This document shows positions 1-8,892 of a stretch of 35,632 nucleotides of DNA, piece by piece. The translations under genes were made by a program, and so were the position numbers. This DNA comes from JAVBNO01 sp031551485. Lineage in GTDB: Bacteria > Bacillota > Clostridia > Oscillospirales > Ruminococcaceae. The stretch is from positions 1 to 35,632 of the forward strand of contig JAVBNO010000040.1 in assembly GCA_031551485.1 (NCBI GenBank), read 5' to 3'. The notes under the pieces were generated by a model, which worked only from the letters and a program-made list of their open reading frames with translations, was not told the origin of the DNA and did no database searches. Positions within the stretch are counted from its first letter, which is position 1; each line of letters begins with the position of its first letter.

Positions 1-1
1 G

Positions 2-271
2 CAGAAGTTCATCGGGCCGTTTTTTAAGCGGGTCATAAACAAGGCGGACCGCACAGCCCAAAAAATAGGCCGGTACGAGCTAGCGGGGCTGGCGCGCTTT
101 GTGGCCAATCCGCTGCCGGGCCCCCGTGCCAGGACAGGGGCTTTGGTGGCGGCCATCCTGCGCCTGCGGTTGGTTCCGTCGCTTGTCGCCATTTTATGCG
201 GCGTTCTGGTCAGCGGCATTATTGTAGGGGTATTGTCGGTGGGCGTGTCCAATCTGGCGGGGCTCTTTTAG
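2..271 (+). CDS. Small multidrug-export family membrane protein (C-terminal part)
   Basis: This is the last 89 codons of a gene that begins before the window, read in frame 2 and ending at TAG 269-271. The stretch ELAGLARFVANPLPG followed by RTGAL, then a long hydrophobic tail, resembles the Sm_multidrug_ex (COG2426) family, whose hallmark is a PLPGTGAWTGA-like segment between membrane helices. Here the residues after PLPG are P-R-A-R instead of the usual T-G-A-W. The last 40 or so residues form one or two membrane helices. The family is poorly characterised and transport activity is only inferred. A hairpin terminator follows about 30 bases after the stop. Confidence 0.7.
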   Translation, partial: QKFIGPFFKRVINKADRTAQKIGRYELAGLARFVANPLPGPRARTGALVAAILRLRLVPSLVAILCGVLVSGIIVGVLSVGVSNLAGLF

Positions 272-301
272 GGGCCTATTCACCTATTCATTTGATAAGG
301 C

Positions 302-368
302 AGGGGCGGCACCCGTTCCATCCTCAAGCGCAAGGCGCGATGCTGGATGGTGGGAGGCCGCCCCTTTT
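302..368 (+). terminator. Probable terminator after the export-family gene
   Basis: AGGGGCGGC (302-310) pairs with GCCGCCCCT (357-365), followed by TTTAT. The intervening sequence holds a second pairing (CCATC at 318-322 with GATGG near 346-350). It sits between the converging ends of the first gene and the M20 peptidase gene. The T-run is short. Confidence 0.55.
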
Positions 369-386
369 ATTTGCAACATATAACAA

Positions 387-1892
387 CTAAGCAGGCTCTT
401 CACCGGGTTCTGAAACATCCTGAAGCTTATCACAGCCTGTAATCAGCTCGGTGTAAAAGTCAATGGCTTTAAATAGCGACTGGGCGCTGATGTGCTCGTC
501 TACGCCGTGAAGGGCGCCACGCTGGGCCGGGGTAAGGAACAAAGGGGAAAACCGCACGCAACACGGGCAAATGGAGGTGAAGTAGCGGCCGTCGGTGGCG
601 GCGGAAAGGCCGCTGGGTACAACGCCCACACCGGGAAATACGGTTTCAATCGTGCTTCTCACCAGCTGGAAGCTGGGGCCGGAAAAGACCGACGGTTCGG
701 GGCTGTCGTGCCCCACCACCGACTGAATGTCCACGTCAAATTTTTTCGCTATTGCTTCCAGTTTGGCCAGGGAAACATCCATATTCTCGTGGGCGGAAAA
801 GCGCAGATTGGCGGTGACAGAGGCCGCCGAAGGAATGACATTGGCGGCGGCGGAACCTTCGGCCATGGTGAAGTTGCACGTTGTGGCCAACAGTGCGGCG
901 ACCGAAGGTGCTTTCTTGGCCAGCTGCCCAGCGACAATGCCGCCAAAGAGCCACAGGTTGGCGTATAAAAGCCGGCTGCGAAAAGGCTTATCTTTGGCCA
1001 TGGAAGCCAGCATTTTGCGGACTTCCGGGCTGTAATTACGCTTGAAAGGATTGTGGTTGTCCATATACACCATCAGCTGGCCCAACCGGACAAGGGGGGT
1101 GTTCTTTTGGGGCAGGCTGGCATGTCCCCCGCGGGAAATGGCGGTCAGCTTCACTTCGCCATATCCTTTTTCAGCCACACCCACCATAGCGTAAAGGCCG
1201 GTTAAACCGGGCATGGGTTCGTTTTGAATAAAGCCGCCTTCGTCCACCACAAGGGCAGGGGTGATGCCGCTGCTGCGCAGGTACTGCACCGCCCGCAGCG
1301 CGCCCGATCCCATAATCTCCTCGGAATCGGAGGCAAAAATATAAATATCCCGGTCGGGTTTAAAATCCTCTTTGGCCAGGGCTTCCGCGGCTTCAAAAAT
1401 GGCGCAGAGCGTCGCCTTGCAGTCCACCGCGCCCCGGCCCCAGATATTCCCCTCGGGATCGACATCGCCGGCAAAGGGTGGGTGCTGCCAAATGCCGCCC
1501 GCCTCCACCACATCCATGTGGGCCATCAGCACAATGGGCGCCTCTTTGGGGTGCTTGCCTTTCCAACGCAGCATCAGCGCGTTGTCAAAGGTAATCATTT
1601 GGCTGGTTTCGTGGAGCTTGGGATAAAAACGCGCCAAAAGCCGGTGCAGCTTTTGGAACTCTTTCTCTTTTTCCACACTCTCCCGGTAAGAAATGGTTTC
1701 GCAAGTAATCAGCTGGGAAAGATGGCGCACTGCCCGGGTTTTCCGCTCGGCCCGCAGTTTGGTGTCGTAGTCAAATTCTTGCTTCGTCTCCCGGGCATGA
1801 TGCCCCAACAAAATGGCCCGGATGGCAATGACAGCCAGCAAGATGGTCAGAACGGCCGCCAGCGCCAGTATTATGATTTGTTCGATTGACAT
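387..1892 (-). CDS. Membrane-anchored M20 family metallopeptidase
   Basis: Predicted zinc-dependent exopeptidase or amidohydrolase of the M20 (ArgE/DapE/CPS1/PM20D1) family, about 501 residues. ATG 1892-1890 is chosen because an AGGTGG-type site lies just upstream and the protein then starts directly with a hydrophobic helix (about residues 6-29); the frame is open to 1958 but without a better start. Visible M20 motifs are AHMDVV (His125, Asp127), GRGAVDCK (bridging Asp157), Glu191-Glu192 in SDSEE (catalytic base and ligand), VVDEGGF, and a C-terminal HGVDEH carrying the last His ligand. The N-terminal helix suggests attachment to the membrane, as in PM20D1/Cps1-like members. Substrate cannot be told from sequence. 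The gene is monocistronic and divergent from typA. Confidence 0.85.
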   Translation of the reverse strand: MSIEQIIILALAAVLTILLAVIAIRAILLGHHARETKQEFDYDTKLRAERKTRAVRHLSQLITCETISYRESVEKEKEFQKLHRLLARFYPKLHETSQMITFDNALMLRWKGKHPKEAPIVLMAHMDVVEAGGIWQHPPFAGDVDPEGNIWGRGAVDCKATLCAIFEAAEALAKEDFKPDRDIYIFASDSEEIMGSGALRAVQYLRSSGITPALVVDEGGFIQNEPMPGLTGLYAMVGVAEKGYGEVKLTAISRGGHASLPQKNTPLVRLGQLMVYMDNHNPFKRNYSPEVRKMLASMAKDKPFRSRLLYANLWLFGGIVAGQLAKKAPSVAALLATTCNFTMAEGSAAANVIPSAASVTANLRFSAHENMDVSLAKLEAIAKKFDVDIQSVVGHDSPEPSVFSGPSFQLVRSTIETVFPGVGVVPSGLSAATDGRYFTSICPCCVRFSPLFLTPAQRGALHGVDEHISAQSLFKAIDFYTELITGCDKLQDVSEPGEEPA

Positions 1893-2181
1893 GTATGTTC
1901 CACCCCCACCTAATCGGTAAAAAATCGGAATGAGAAGGACGTTTGGGTTGTGCAGCAAGCCGGCAGATCAAACGCGGACGCCGGTTTTCCGCAAAAAACC
2001 GTTTCCACCCAAAAGCACGTTTGATCGACAAATTGATACCATTTAGTGTACCATTTTTGCCTCTATATGACAAGACTGAAAGTGGTCACAGCTGCCTAAT
2101 TTACAAAACATTTACGGCTGGTGGCGCGCAAAACGACCAAAAAAGCGGGCCATTCATTGTGAAATTCCTCTTATTTTCCTC

Positions 2182-2210
2182 TGGTAATCGGGCGCATAGC
2201 GCGTTATAAT
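2182..2210 (+). promoter_or_regulatory. Candidate typA promoter
   Basis: A perfect -10 hexamer TATAAT lies at 2205-2210, about 70 bases before the typA start. The 17-base spacing puts a weak -35 (TGGTAA) at 2182-2187. The rest of the 387-base divergent region 1893-2279 shows no gene that I recognise. Confidence 0.4.
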
Positions 2211-2279
2211 AATACAGTTGTAAAAATATTGCTATTCGCAATCCGTTTTTCGGGTGCGGCAATCAGTTAGGACGTTTGT

Positions 2280-4103
2280 ATGAAAAGAGAAAATTTACGC
2301 AATGTCGCCATCATTGCTCACGTCGACCACGGCAAAACCACGCTGGTGGATGAGATGCTTAAGCAAGGCGGCGTCTTTCGGGAAAACCAGGCCGTGATGG
2401 AGCGGGTGATGGACAGCAATGATTTAGAGCGGGAACGGGGCATCACCATCCTGGCTAAAAACACTTCCGCCACCTACAAAGGGGTCAAGATCAATATTGT
2501 GGATACCCCCGGCCATGCCGATTTTGGCGGCGAAGTGGAGCGGGTGCTGGGTATGGTAAGCGGCGTGCTCCTGCTGGTGGACGCCTTTGAGGGGCCAATG
2601 CCTCAAACCCGTTTTGTGCTGCAAAAGGCGCTGGAGCTGGGGCACCCTGTCATCATCGTGGTGAATAAAGTGGACCGGCCCGACGCCCGCACCGGCGACA
2701 TCGGCGACGAAGTGCTGGAGCTGCTTTTGGATTTGGACGGCTCGGAAGAGCAACTCGACAGCCCCATTGTCTATTGTTCGGGGCGGGCGGGCACCGCCAG
2801 CCTTTCCCCCAACGAGGAGGGGGTGAACCTGGCCCCTCTCTTCGACATGATTTTAAGCCATATTCCCGCGCCGGAAGGGGAGGAGGACGCCCCGCTGCAA
2901 ATGTTGGTGTCCTCCATCGACTACAATGAATATGTGGGCCGCATCGCCATCGGACGGGTGACGGCGGGGCGGGTGCGCCAGGGGCAGGACATCACCATTT
3001 GCGATTGCCACGCCATCCGGCAGCCTTACAAGGGTAAAGTAACTGCCCTTTACCAAGTGGACGGCCTTAACCGGGTGCCGGCGGAAAGCGCCACTGTGGG
3101 CGATATTGTCTGCATTTCAGGTGTGGACAGCATCACCATCGGCGATACAATCTGTGACGGAGAGAACCCCGCGCCGCTGCCCTTCGTCAAAATCAGCGAG
3201 CCGACAGTGGAGATGACATTCTCGGTCAACAATGGGCCTTTTGCCGGGCGCGAGGGCAAATATGTCACTTCCCGGCAGCTGCGGGACCGGCTGTTCCGAG
3301 AGCTTTTAAAGGACGTTTCGCTGCGGGTGGAGGAAACAGAAACCACCGAAAGCTTCAAAGTATGCGGCCGGGGTGAAATGCATATCTCTATCCTGATTGA
3401 AAATATGCGCCGGGAGGGTTACGAGTTTATGGTAGGCCCACCCCGGGTGCTGTACCGGGAGATAGACGGTGTCCACTGCGAACCGATTGAGCGCCTGGTC
3501 GTGGATGTGCCAGAGGAAGGCGTAGGGCCTGTCATGGAAAAGCTGGGCCGGCGCAAAGGGGAGCTTGTGCACATGACCCCCCAAGGCAGCCGGATGCGGA
3601 TGGAATTTCATATTCCCTCCCGGGGACTGTTTGGCTACCGCAGTGAATTTTTGACTGATACCCGGGGCGAGGGTATTTTAAGCGCTGTTTTCCACAGCTA
3701 CCAGCCCTACAAAGGGGATATGCCCGGGCGGGTCACAGGTTCCCTCATCGCTTTTGAAAGCGGCGAGGCGGTAACCTACGGCCTCTACAATGCCCAGGAG
3801 CGTGGCGCCCTTTTCATCGGCGCCGGCGTTCCCGTCTACGAGGGCATGGTGGTGGGGGTTTCCCCAAAACAGGAGGATTTGGCGGTAAACGTCTGCAAAA
3901 AGAAGCATGTAACCAATATGCGGGCATCGGGCAGCGATGAAGCGCTGCGGCTGACGACACCCAAGAAAATGGGGCTGGAGGAAGCCATTGAATTTATTGC
4001 CGAAGACGAACTGATTGAAGTGACGCCTAAAAGCATTCGGCTGCGCAAAGCAATCTTATCCAACCAGGAGCGGATGAAAGCCGTCAGCAAAGCGAAAAAG
4101 TAA
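2280..4103 (+). CDS. typA: Ribosome-associated GTPase BipA/TypA
   Basis: Translational GTPase of the EF-G-like family that binds the ribosome and is known to help 50S assembly and stress or cold adaptation. The 607-residue length is typical. The G motifs are intact: AHVDHGKTT (13-21), RGITI (53-57), DTPGH (75-79) and NKVD (129-132). They are followed by the beta-barrel domain 2, EF-G-like domains (about 310-480) and the TypA-specific C-terminal domain with SGEAVTYGLYNAQERG. The ATG at 2280 has AGGA about 8 bases upstream and starts MKRENLRNVAIIAHVDHGKT as in the family. It is transcribed alone, with a promoter at about 2182-2210 and a terminator at 4122-4149. Confidence 0.97.
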   Translation: MKRENLRNVAIIAHVDHGKTTLVDEMLKQGGVFRENQAVMERVMDSNDLERERGITILAKNTSATYKGVKINIVDTPGHADFGGEVERVLGMVSGVLLLVDAFEGPMPQTRFVLQKALELGHPVIIVVNKVDRPDARTGDIGDEVLELLLDLDGSEEQLDSPIVYCSGRAGTASLSPNEEGVNLAPLFDMILSHIPAPEGEEDAPLQMLVSSIDYNEYVGRIAIGRVTAGRVRQGQDITICDCHAIRQPYKGKVTALYQVDGLNRVPAESATVGDIVCISGVDSITIGDTICDGENPAPLPFVKISEPTVEMTFSVNNGPFAGREGKYVTSRQLRDRLFRELLKDVSLRVEETETTESFKVCGRGEMHISILIENMRREGYEFMVGPPRVLYREIDGVHCEPIERLVVDVPEEGVGPVMEKLGRRKGELVHMTPQGSRMRMEFHIPSRGLFGYRSEFLTDTRGEGILSAVFHSYQPYKGDMPGRVTGSLIAFESGEAVTYGLYNAQERGALFIGAGVPVYEGMVVGVSPKQEDLAVNVCKKKHVTNMRASGSDEALRLTTPKKMGLEEAIEFIAEDELIEVTPKSIRLRKAILSNQERMKAVSKAKK

Positions 4104-4121
4104 AAGCACCGTAGTAACAAG

Positions 4122-4149
4122 CGCCGCCTCTTTTTGAGCCGGCGTTTTT
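4122..4149 (+). terminator. typA terminator
   Basis: Stem 4122-4130 pairs with 4136-4144 (CGCCG and CTC against GAG and CGGCG, one C-C mismatch) around a TTTTT loop, followed by five T residues (4145-4149), 18 bases after the typA stop. Confidence 0.8.
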
Positions 4150-4328
4150 ATGTATGGGAAAACGCCGGGTTAGACACAAGGTTCCGTGGCGCTTTTGTGG
4201 GGAAAAGAAAAGCGTTGGTACCGATCAATCATAGCATTACAGCAGGCTATACGTCTGCTTCAGTGTTATTTGATCTCGGCATCAACCATTTGCTTTGCGC
4301 ATCGGCCAGACATACTTATGCCGTTTAA
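4139..4328. repeat. Intergenic repeat, copy A
   Basis: This non-coding stretch is a diverged copy of the sequence at 13869-14232. Shared blocks include GTGGCGCTTTTG followed by a purine-rich AAAAGCGTT, then TACGTCTGCTT, TCGGCA, and a common end ATACT..., GCCGTTTA at about 4312-4327. It begins with a perfect inverted repeat, CCGGCGTTTT (4139-4148) and AAAACGCCGG (4159-4168), which overlaps the typA terminator. Plus-strand reading in one frame keeps similar residues in both copies (LFD-GI--H and SA-HT-AV before a stop), but no ribosome binding site or known domain supports a protein. Copy A lacks about 150 bases present in the middle of copy B. Confidence 0.65.
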
Positions 4329-4415
4329 GCATGGTTCGGCAGTCAGATAAAAGCTTTGGCGAATTCGCTGTGCATCGTAAAATATAGATAGGATGTAAAT
4401 TAATGCCTGAATATA

Positions 4416-4444
4416 TTGTGAGTTGCGCTTTTTTTTGCTAGAAT
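4416..4444 (+). promoter_or_regulatory. Promoter for the CNNM/HlyC-proBA unit
   Basis: TTGTGA (4416-4421) and TAGAAT (4439-4444) are separated by 17 bases, a good sigma-A match, about 80 bases before the TTG start of the next gene. It lies just beyond repeat copy A. Confidence 0.6.
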
Positions 4445-4525
4445 AATGTGATAATGGGTGTAATATGTCATGTGGCAGCGCCCGACGGCGGCCCGACCCG
4501 TTTATTTTGGCAGGAGGAGACAATT

Positions 4526-5785
4526 TTGGACAGCTCAGACTGGTTATCATATGGGGCACTGGCAGCGCTTTTATGTGCCTCGGCATTTTTTTCTTCCATT
4601 GAAACCGCTTTTTCGGCAGTGAATATGATCCGCATGAAAAACGCCGCTGAAGACGGCGAAAAAAAAGCGCAAGCGGTTGTCAAGGTGAACCGCCATTACG
4701 ACAAAATCTTATCCACCGTTCTGGTGGGCAACAATATTGTCAATATTGGGGCGGCCTCGCTGGCCACCGTGTTGGCCACGAAGGCCTTTGGCGCGGCGGG
4801 CGCCGCCGTTTCCACCGTGGTGATGACCATATTGGTTTTGATTTTTGGCGAGTTGCTGCCCAAAAACTATGGCAAAGAGCACGCCGATAAGTACGCGCTG
4901 GGCGTGGCCAATTTTCTTTTGTTTCTCATGTGGGCTATGACGCCTATTACCGCCCCGTTTATCCGGCTGGTGCGGGCGGTGTCCGGCAAGCGGGATGAAG
5001 AAGACCGCCCCCCCTCCGTTACCGAGGAAGAGCTGAAATACATCATTGAGACCATTGAAGAAGAAGGCGTGCTGGACGAGCAGGAAAGCGAACTGGTGCA
5101 GTCCGCCCTGGAATTTGGCGATATCACGGCTCAGGAGATTTTGACCCCCCGGGTGGATTTGGTGGCCCTTGACATTGCCGACGACCGCCAGACCATTATC
5201 GACACTGTGCTGGAGGAAAAATACTCCCGTATGCCGGTGTATGAAAAAACCGTTGACAATTTAATTGGCGTCGTCAAGGCCCGGGACGTGCTGGAAGCGG
5301 CGATGAAGGACAAAGTTCTGAATTTGCGTGCCATTATGACCCCCTGCATGTTCATTCACAAAACCATGCGTTTAAGCAGCCTGCTGGGTGAATTTAAACG
5401 GACGAAAAATCATATTGCCGTCGTCACCGACGACTATGGCGGCACCCTTGGCATTGTGACCATGGAGGACGTGTTGGAGCAGCTGGTGGGCGAGATTTGG
5501 GACGAAGACGACGAAATTGAGCAGGATATTCTGATGCTGGACGATGGGCGCTTTGAAGTGACCGGCGACATGGGCATCAGCCAGTTTTTCGAGATTATCG
5601 ATTACGACAACAAACATTTTGAAAGTGATTACAATACCCTGGGCGGGTGGACGCTGGAAAAGCTCCATCATATTCCCGAACCTGGTGAAAGCTTTGAAAG
5701 CGACGGGCTGCAGGTAACGGTGGCCGGCGTAAGCGACAACCGCATTACCAAGCTGGTCATTCAGCGTATGGAAGAACAGGAATGA
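4526..5785 (+). CDS. Hemolysin C/CNNM-type membrane protein with CBS pair
   Basis: Predicted integral membrane protein of 419 residues. Domains in order: DUF21/CNNM transmembrane domain (about 5-150, with FFSSIETAFSAVN and FGELLPKNYGKEHA), an acidic linker, two CBS domains (about 200-325, including TPRVDLVALD and TDDYGGTLGIVTMEDVLEQLVGEIWDE split by a short turn), and a CorC_HlyC domain (about 335-415). The family is associated with Mg2+ or other cation export and homeostasis; hemolysin is a historical name. TTG 4526-4528 is chosen as start because AGGAGGAG (4512-4519) lies 6-7 bases upstream; the frame stays open to ATG 4448, which has no such site. proB follows after 15 bases, so co-transcription is likely. 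Confidence 0.9.
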   Translation: MDSSDWLSYGALAALLCASAFFSSIETAFSAVNMIRMKNAAEDGEKKAQAVVKVNRHYDKILSTVLVGNNIVNIGAASLATVLATKAFGAAGAAVSTVVMTILVLIFGELLPKNYGKEHADKYALGVANFLLFLMWAMTPITAPFIRLVRAVSGKRDEEDRPPSVTEEELKYIIETIEEEGVLDEQESELVQSALEFGDITAQEILTPRVDLVALDIADDRQTIIDTVLEEKYSRMPVYEKTVDNLIGVVKARDVLEAAMKDKVLNLRAIMTPCMFIHKTMRLSSLLGEFKRTKNHIAVVTDDYGGTLGIVTMEDVLEQLVGEIWDEDDEIEQDILMLDDGRFEVTGDMGISQFFEIIDYDNKHFESDYNTLGGWTLEKLHHIPEPGESFESDGLQVTVAGVSDNRITKLVIQRMEEQE

Positions 5786-5800
5786 ATTGAGGAAATGGAA

Positions 5801-6598
5801 ATGAGCCAAGAGACAGTGCAAAAAGAAAGAAAGCGTATTGTGGTGAAAGTGGGTACCTCCACCCTCACCTATCCGGCGGGGCTGATCAATGTGCGGGTGA
5901 TGGAGCGGTTGGTGAAAGTGCTGTCCGACCTGAAAAACGCCCGGTACGAAATTATTTTGGTCACCTCCGCCGCCATCAGCGTGGGGGCGGGGATGCTGGG
6001 GCTGAAAGAACGGCCCTCCGACGTGCCCACCAAACAGGCCACCGCCGCCGTGGGCCAGTGCGAGCTGATGCATCTGTACGGCAAAATGTTTGCCGAATAC
6101 AACCACACAGTGGCCCAGATACTGATGACCCGGGATGTGACCGATCATCCTGACCGCCTGGAAAATGTCCGCAATACATTCATGCGCCTGTTGGATTTGG
6201 GGGCGTTGCCCATTGTCAATGAAAACGACACCGTGGCGGTGGAGGAGCTGAAATTTGGCGATAACGACGCCCTTTCCGCCCAGGTTGCCCAACTGACCGG
6301 CGCCGATATTCTGATCATTTTAAGTGACATTGACGGGCTGTACACCGCCAACCCCACCACCAACCCCGACGCCACCCTTATTCCCCGAGTGGAACAAATT
6401 GACGATTATATTGAATCGATTGCGGCAGGTACCGGCAGCAACCGGGGCACCGGCGGCATGGTGACAAAAATACACGCCGCCAAACTGGCCACCGAGGCGG
6501 GCATTGACATGACCATTATCAACGGCAAAAACCCCGAGTCCATTTACACCGTTTTGGAGGGTGGCAGCGTCGGCACTTTCTTTGCCGCCCGGCCCTGA
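5801..6598 (+). CDS. proB: Glutamate 5-kinase
   Basis: Phosphorylates L-glutamate to gamma-glutamyl phosphate, the first step of proline synthesis, and supplies ProA encoded next to it. The 265-residue protein is an amino acid kinase domain only: VVKVGTSTL near the N-terminus, VTSAAISVGAGML, NENDTVAVEELKFGDND, LSDIDGLYTANP, and GTGGMVTKIHAAK. The C-terminal PUA domain of longer ProB proteins (about 367 residues in E. coli) is absent. ATG 5801 is preferred over ATG 5795 because TGAGGA (5788-5793) is 7 bases from the former and only 1 base from the latter. The gene follows the HlyC-type gene closely and proA begins 37 bases after its stop. Confidence 0.93.
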   Translation: MSQETVQKERKRIVVKVGTSTLTYPAGLINVRVMERLVKVLSDLKNARYEIILVTSAAISVGAGMLGLKERPSDVPTKQATAAVGQCELMHLYGKMFAEYNHTVAQILMTRDVTDHPDRLENVRNTFMRLLDLGALPIVNENDTVAVEELKFGDNDALSAQVAQLTGADILIILSDIDGLYTANPTTNPDATLIPRVEQIDDYIESIAAGTGSNRGTGGMVTKIHAAKLATEAGIDMTIINGKNPESIYTVLEGGSVGTFFAARP

Positions 6599-6635
6599 GC
6601 ACTTTCCAAAAGTCTGAGAAAGGATTGGCGCCTTT

Positions 6636-7889
6636 ATGGAATCTGTAGTCGCCCTTGGGCAAAAAGCAAAAGAGGCTGCCCGGCAATTTGCAACTGCCTC
6701 CACCCTGCAAAAAGACGCGGCGCTGGCAGCCATTGCCGACGCCCTTTGTGATAAAGCCAACATGGCCGCCGTGCTGGCCGCCAATGCCAAAGACCTGGCC
6801 GCCGCCGCCGACAACGGCATTTCCGATGTGATGCAGGACCGGCTGCGGCTAAGCGAGAAAAGCCTTTTCGCAATGGCCGACGGCGTGCGTCAGCTGATCG
6901 TCCTGGGAGACCCCTGCGGCGAAGTGGACTTTGGCGCCGTGCGGCCCAACGGCCTGGAACTGCGCCGGGTGCGGGTGCCTTTGGGCGTGGTGGGCATCAT
7001 CTTTGAGTCTCGCCCCAATGTGTCCGTCGATTCCGCCACCCTCTGCCTTAAATCCGGCAACTGCTGCCTTTTGCGGGGCGGCAAAGAGGCCATTCATTCC
7101 AACAAAGCCCTGGTGGCCCTGATGCGGGCCGCCATCGCCTGCGCCGGGCTGCCGGAAGATATCATTCTGCTGGTGGAAGACACCAGCCGGGACAGCGCCA
7201 ACGCCATGATGAAGCTGACCGGTCTGTTGGATGTGCTGATTCCCCGGGGCGGAGCCGGGCTGATTAAAGCGGTGCTGCAAAACGCCGCCGTGCCTGTCAT
7301 TGAAACCGGGGCCGGCAACTGTCATGTTTATGTGGACGACAGCGCCGACTTGGAAATGGCGGCGAATATTATCTTCAATGCCAAGTGCTCCCGGCCCTCC
7401 ACCTGCAACGCGGCCGAAACCCTTTTGGTACACCGGGCGGTGGCCGAGGCATTTTTGCCCAAAGCCAAAGCGCGCTTGGATACATACCATGTGGAGCTGC
7501 GGGGCTGCCCCGAAACACAGCGCATTTTGGGGCGCTGTGTCATTGCCGTCACCGACGAGGATTACGCCACCGAGTTTAATGATTACATTTTGGCGGTGAA
7601 AGTGGTGGAACAGCTGGACGAGGCCGTTGACCACATTGCCCGCTACTCCACCCATCACTCCGAAGCCATTGTCACCAGCAGCTACGACAATGCCCGCCGG
7701 TTTACCGCCCTTGTCGATTCGGCGGCTGTCTATGTCAACGCCTCCACCCGCTTTACCGACGGCGGCGAATTTGGCTTTGGCGCCGAAATTGGCATCTCCA
7801 ACCAAAAGCTGCACGCCCGGGGCCCCATGGGCCTTACGGCGCTTACCAGTGTAAAATACATCGTTTACGGCAACGGCCAAGTTCGCTGA
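6636..7889 (+). CDS. proA: Gamma-glutamyl phosphate reductase
   Basis: NADPH-dependent reductase that converts gamma-glutamyl phosphate to glutamate 5-semialdehyde, the second step of proline synthesis. The 417-residue length matches the aldehyde-dehydrogenase-like ProA family. Visible features are VPLGVVGIIFESRPNV, the cofactor-binding region with LRGGKEAIHSN, PRGGAGLI, ETGAGNCHVYVD, the catalytic Cys257 in PSTCNAAETLLVH, and the C-terminal FGFGAEIGISNQKLHARGPMGL. ATG 6636 has AAAGGA about 12 bases upstream. It forms an operon with proB. Confidence 0.96.
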   Translation: MESVVALGQKAKEAARQFATASTLQKDAALAAIADALCDKANMAAVLAANAKDLAAAADNGISDVMQDRLRLSEKSLFAMADGVRQLIVLGDPCGEVDFGAVRPNGLELRRVRVPLGVVGIIFESRPNVSVDSATLCLKSGNCCLLRGGKEAIHSNKALVALMRAAIACAGLPEDIILLVEDTSRDSANAMMKLTGLLDVLIPRGGAGLIKAVLQNAAVPVIETGAGNCHVYVDDSADLEMAANIIFNAKCSRPSTCNAAETLLVHRAVAEAFLPKAKARLDTYHVELRGCPETQRILGRCVIAVTDEDYATEFNDYILAVKVVEQLDEAVDHIARYSTHHSEAIVTSSYDNARRFTALVDSAAVYVNASTRFTDGGEFGFGAEIGISNQKLHARGPMGLTALTSVKYIVYGNGQVR

Positions 7890-7917
7890 CCGTCCGGCAC
7901 GAAAGGAATTCGATCAT

Positions 7918-8835
7918 ATGGCTAAACAAAAATCTCTTAAAAATTATAAGCGCCCCGGCGCCATGCCTTTTATCATTGTCGTCATCTTTTTCGCTATCGT
8001 TGGGGTTATCGCTTCGGTGTTTGCTACCATTGATATCACAGCCAAAATGCTGAATAATTCCGGCGAAAAGACCCGCTTTGAAAAGCAGTTGCTGCCGGTG
8101 CTGATGTTTGACCCTGTTCCCTTTGAAAACCCCGCCGATATCGAACCGCTGGCTCTCTTGCAGTATTCTATTTGGGCCACCATGCTGGGGGACAAGCGGG
8201 GCAGCTTTACCTATGACGATTTAGGATTAATGCTGGTGCCCGCCTCCGACATTGATGTGGCGGCAGCCAAGCTGTTTGGCCCCGATGTGAAAGTGCAGCA
8301 CCAAAGCTTCACCGATATGGAGTCGAGCTATGTTTACGACGAGAACAGTAAAACCTACAAAGTGCCGGTGACGGCGCAGGTGGGTGTCTATATGCCAAAA
8401 GTGGAAAAGATTGAAAAAAAAGGCGATGTCCTATGCCTGCGGGTCGGTTATGTGCCCCCCTCCAACGCCTGGACACTGGATTACGAGTCCGGCAATTCCA
8501 CCCCCGCACCTATTAAATATATGGAATATGAGATGCGCCCGCAAAAAAGCGGCGGCTATTATCTGGGGGCGATCCGCGATGTGGAAGGCGCCACCTCCGG
8601 CGGCACTGAAATCGGCCAGAATATACCGCCCATCGGCATGCCGACCATCTCCTTGCCCCAAGCCGGCATTGAGGAACCGGCGCCCGGCTTCTCCGGCGAG
8701 ATTTCCGACGCCGAGGAAAGTGCCTCGGCCAGCGAATCCAGCAGTGAGTCAAGCAGCGAGTCAAGCAGCGAATCAAGTAGCGAATCCGGTAGTGAATCGG
8801 GCAGCGAAACCGCAAGCGGTTCCGTTTCCCAATAG
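7918..8835 (+). CDS. Uncharacterised membrane-anchored protein with serine-rich tail
   Basis: Not recognised. The 305-residue protein has a short basic N-terminus, one membrane helix at about 17-40 (FIIVVIFFAIVGVIASVFA), and then a domain of about 190 residues likely outside the membrane. The C-terminus (about 265-305) is a low-complexity stretch of repeated SSSE/SGSE units. The start has AAAGGA about 12 bases upstream. It lies 28 bases after proA and 57 bases before another membrane protein, so all are probably one transcript. The tail may be a flexible linker at the cell surface; this is inference. Confidence 0.75.
   Translation: MAKQKSLKNYKRPGAMPFIIVVIFFAIVGVIASVFATIDITAKMLNNSGEKTRFEKQLLPVLMFDPVPFENPADIEPLALLQYSIWATMLGDKRGSFTYDDLGLMLVPASDIDVAAAKLFGPDVKVQHQSFTDMESSYVYDENSKTYKVPVTAQVGVYMPKVEKIEKKGDVLCLRVGYVPPSNAWTLDYESGNSTPAPIKYMEYEMRPQKSGGYYLGAIRDVEGATSGGTEIGQNIPPIGMPTISLPQAGIEEPAPGFSGEISDAEESASASESSSESSSESSSESSSESGSESGSETASGSVSQ
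8731..8811 (+). repeat. Tandem 12-base-like repeats coding for a Ser/Glu-rich tail
   Basis: Degenerate units of the type AGCAGCGAGTCA are repeated about six times inside the previous gene. They encode alternating Ser triplets and Glu, changing to Gly-Ser-Glu towards the end. Such repeats are prone to length change by slippage. Confidence 0.8.
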
Positions 8836-8892
8836 CGCCGAACCTGTCACAAAAGACGGCCCACCGACAAAAGAAGGAGCGTATTTGCCTTT

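Noticed and set aside
4134..4328. 64-codon plus-strand frame in repeat copy A
   Set aside because: Some residues are shared with the frame at 13852-14232, but there is no ribosome binding site and it overlaps the typA terminator; treated as part of a repeat.
5372..6292. Long minus-strand open frame (306 codons)
   Set aside because: It spans the junction of the HlyC-type gene and proB on the other strand; antisense shadow.
6849..7880. Long minus-strand open frame (343 codons)
   Set aside because: It lies wholly opposite proA, a certain gene, and is rich in His/Gly/Gln as expected for the antisense of GC-rich coding sequence.
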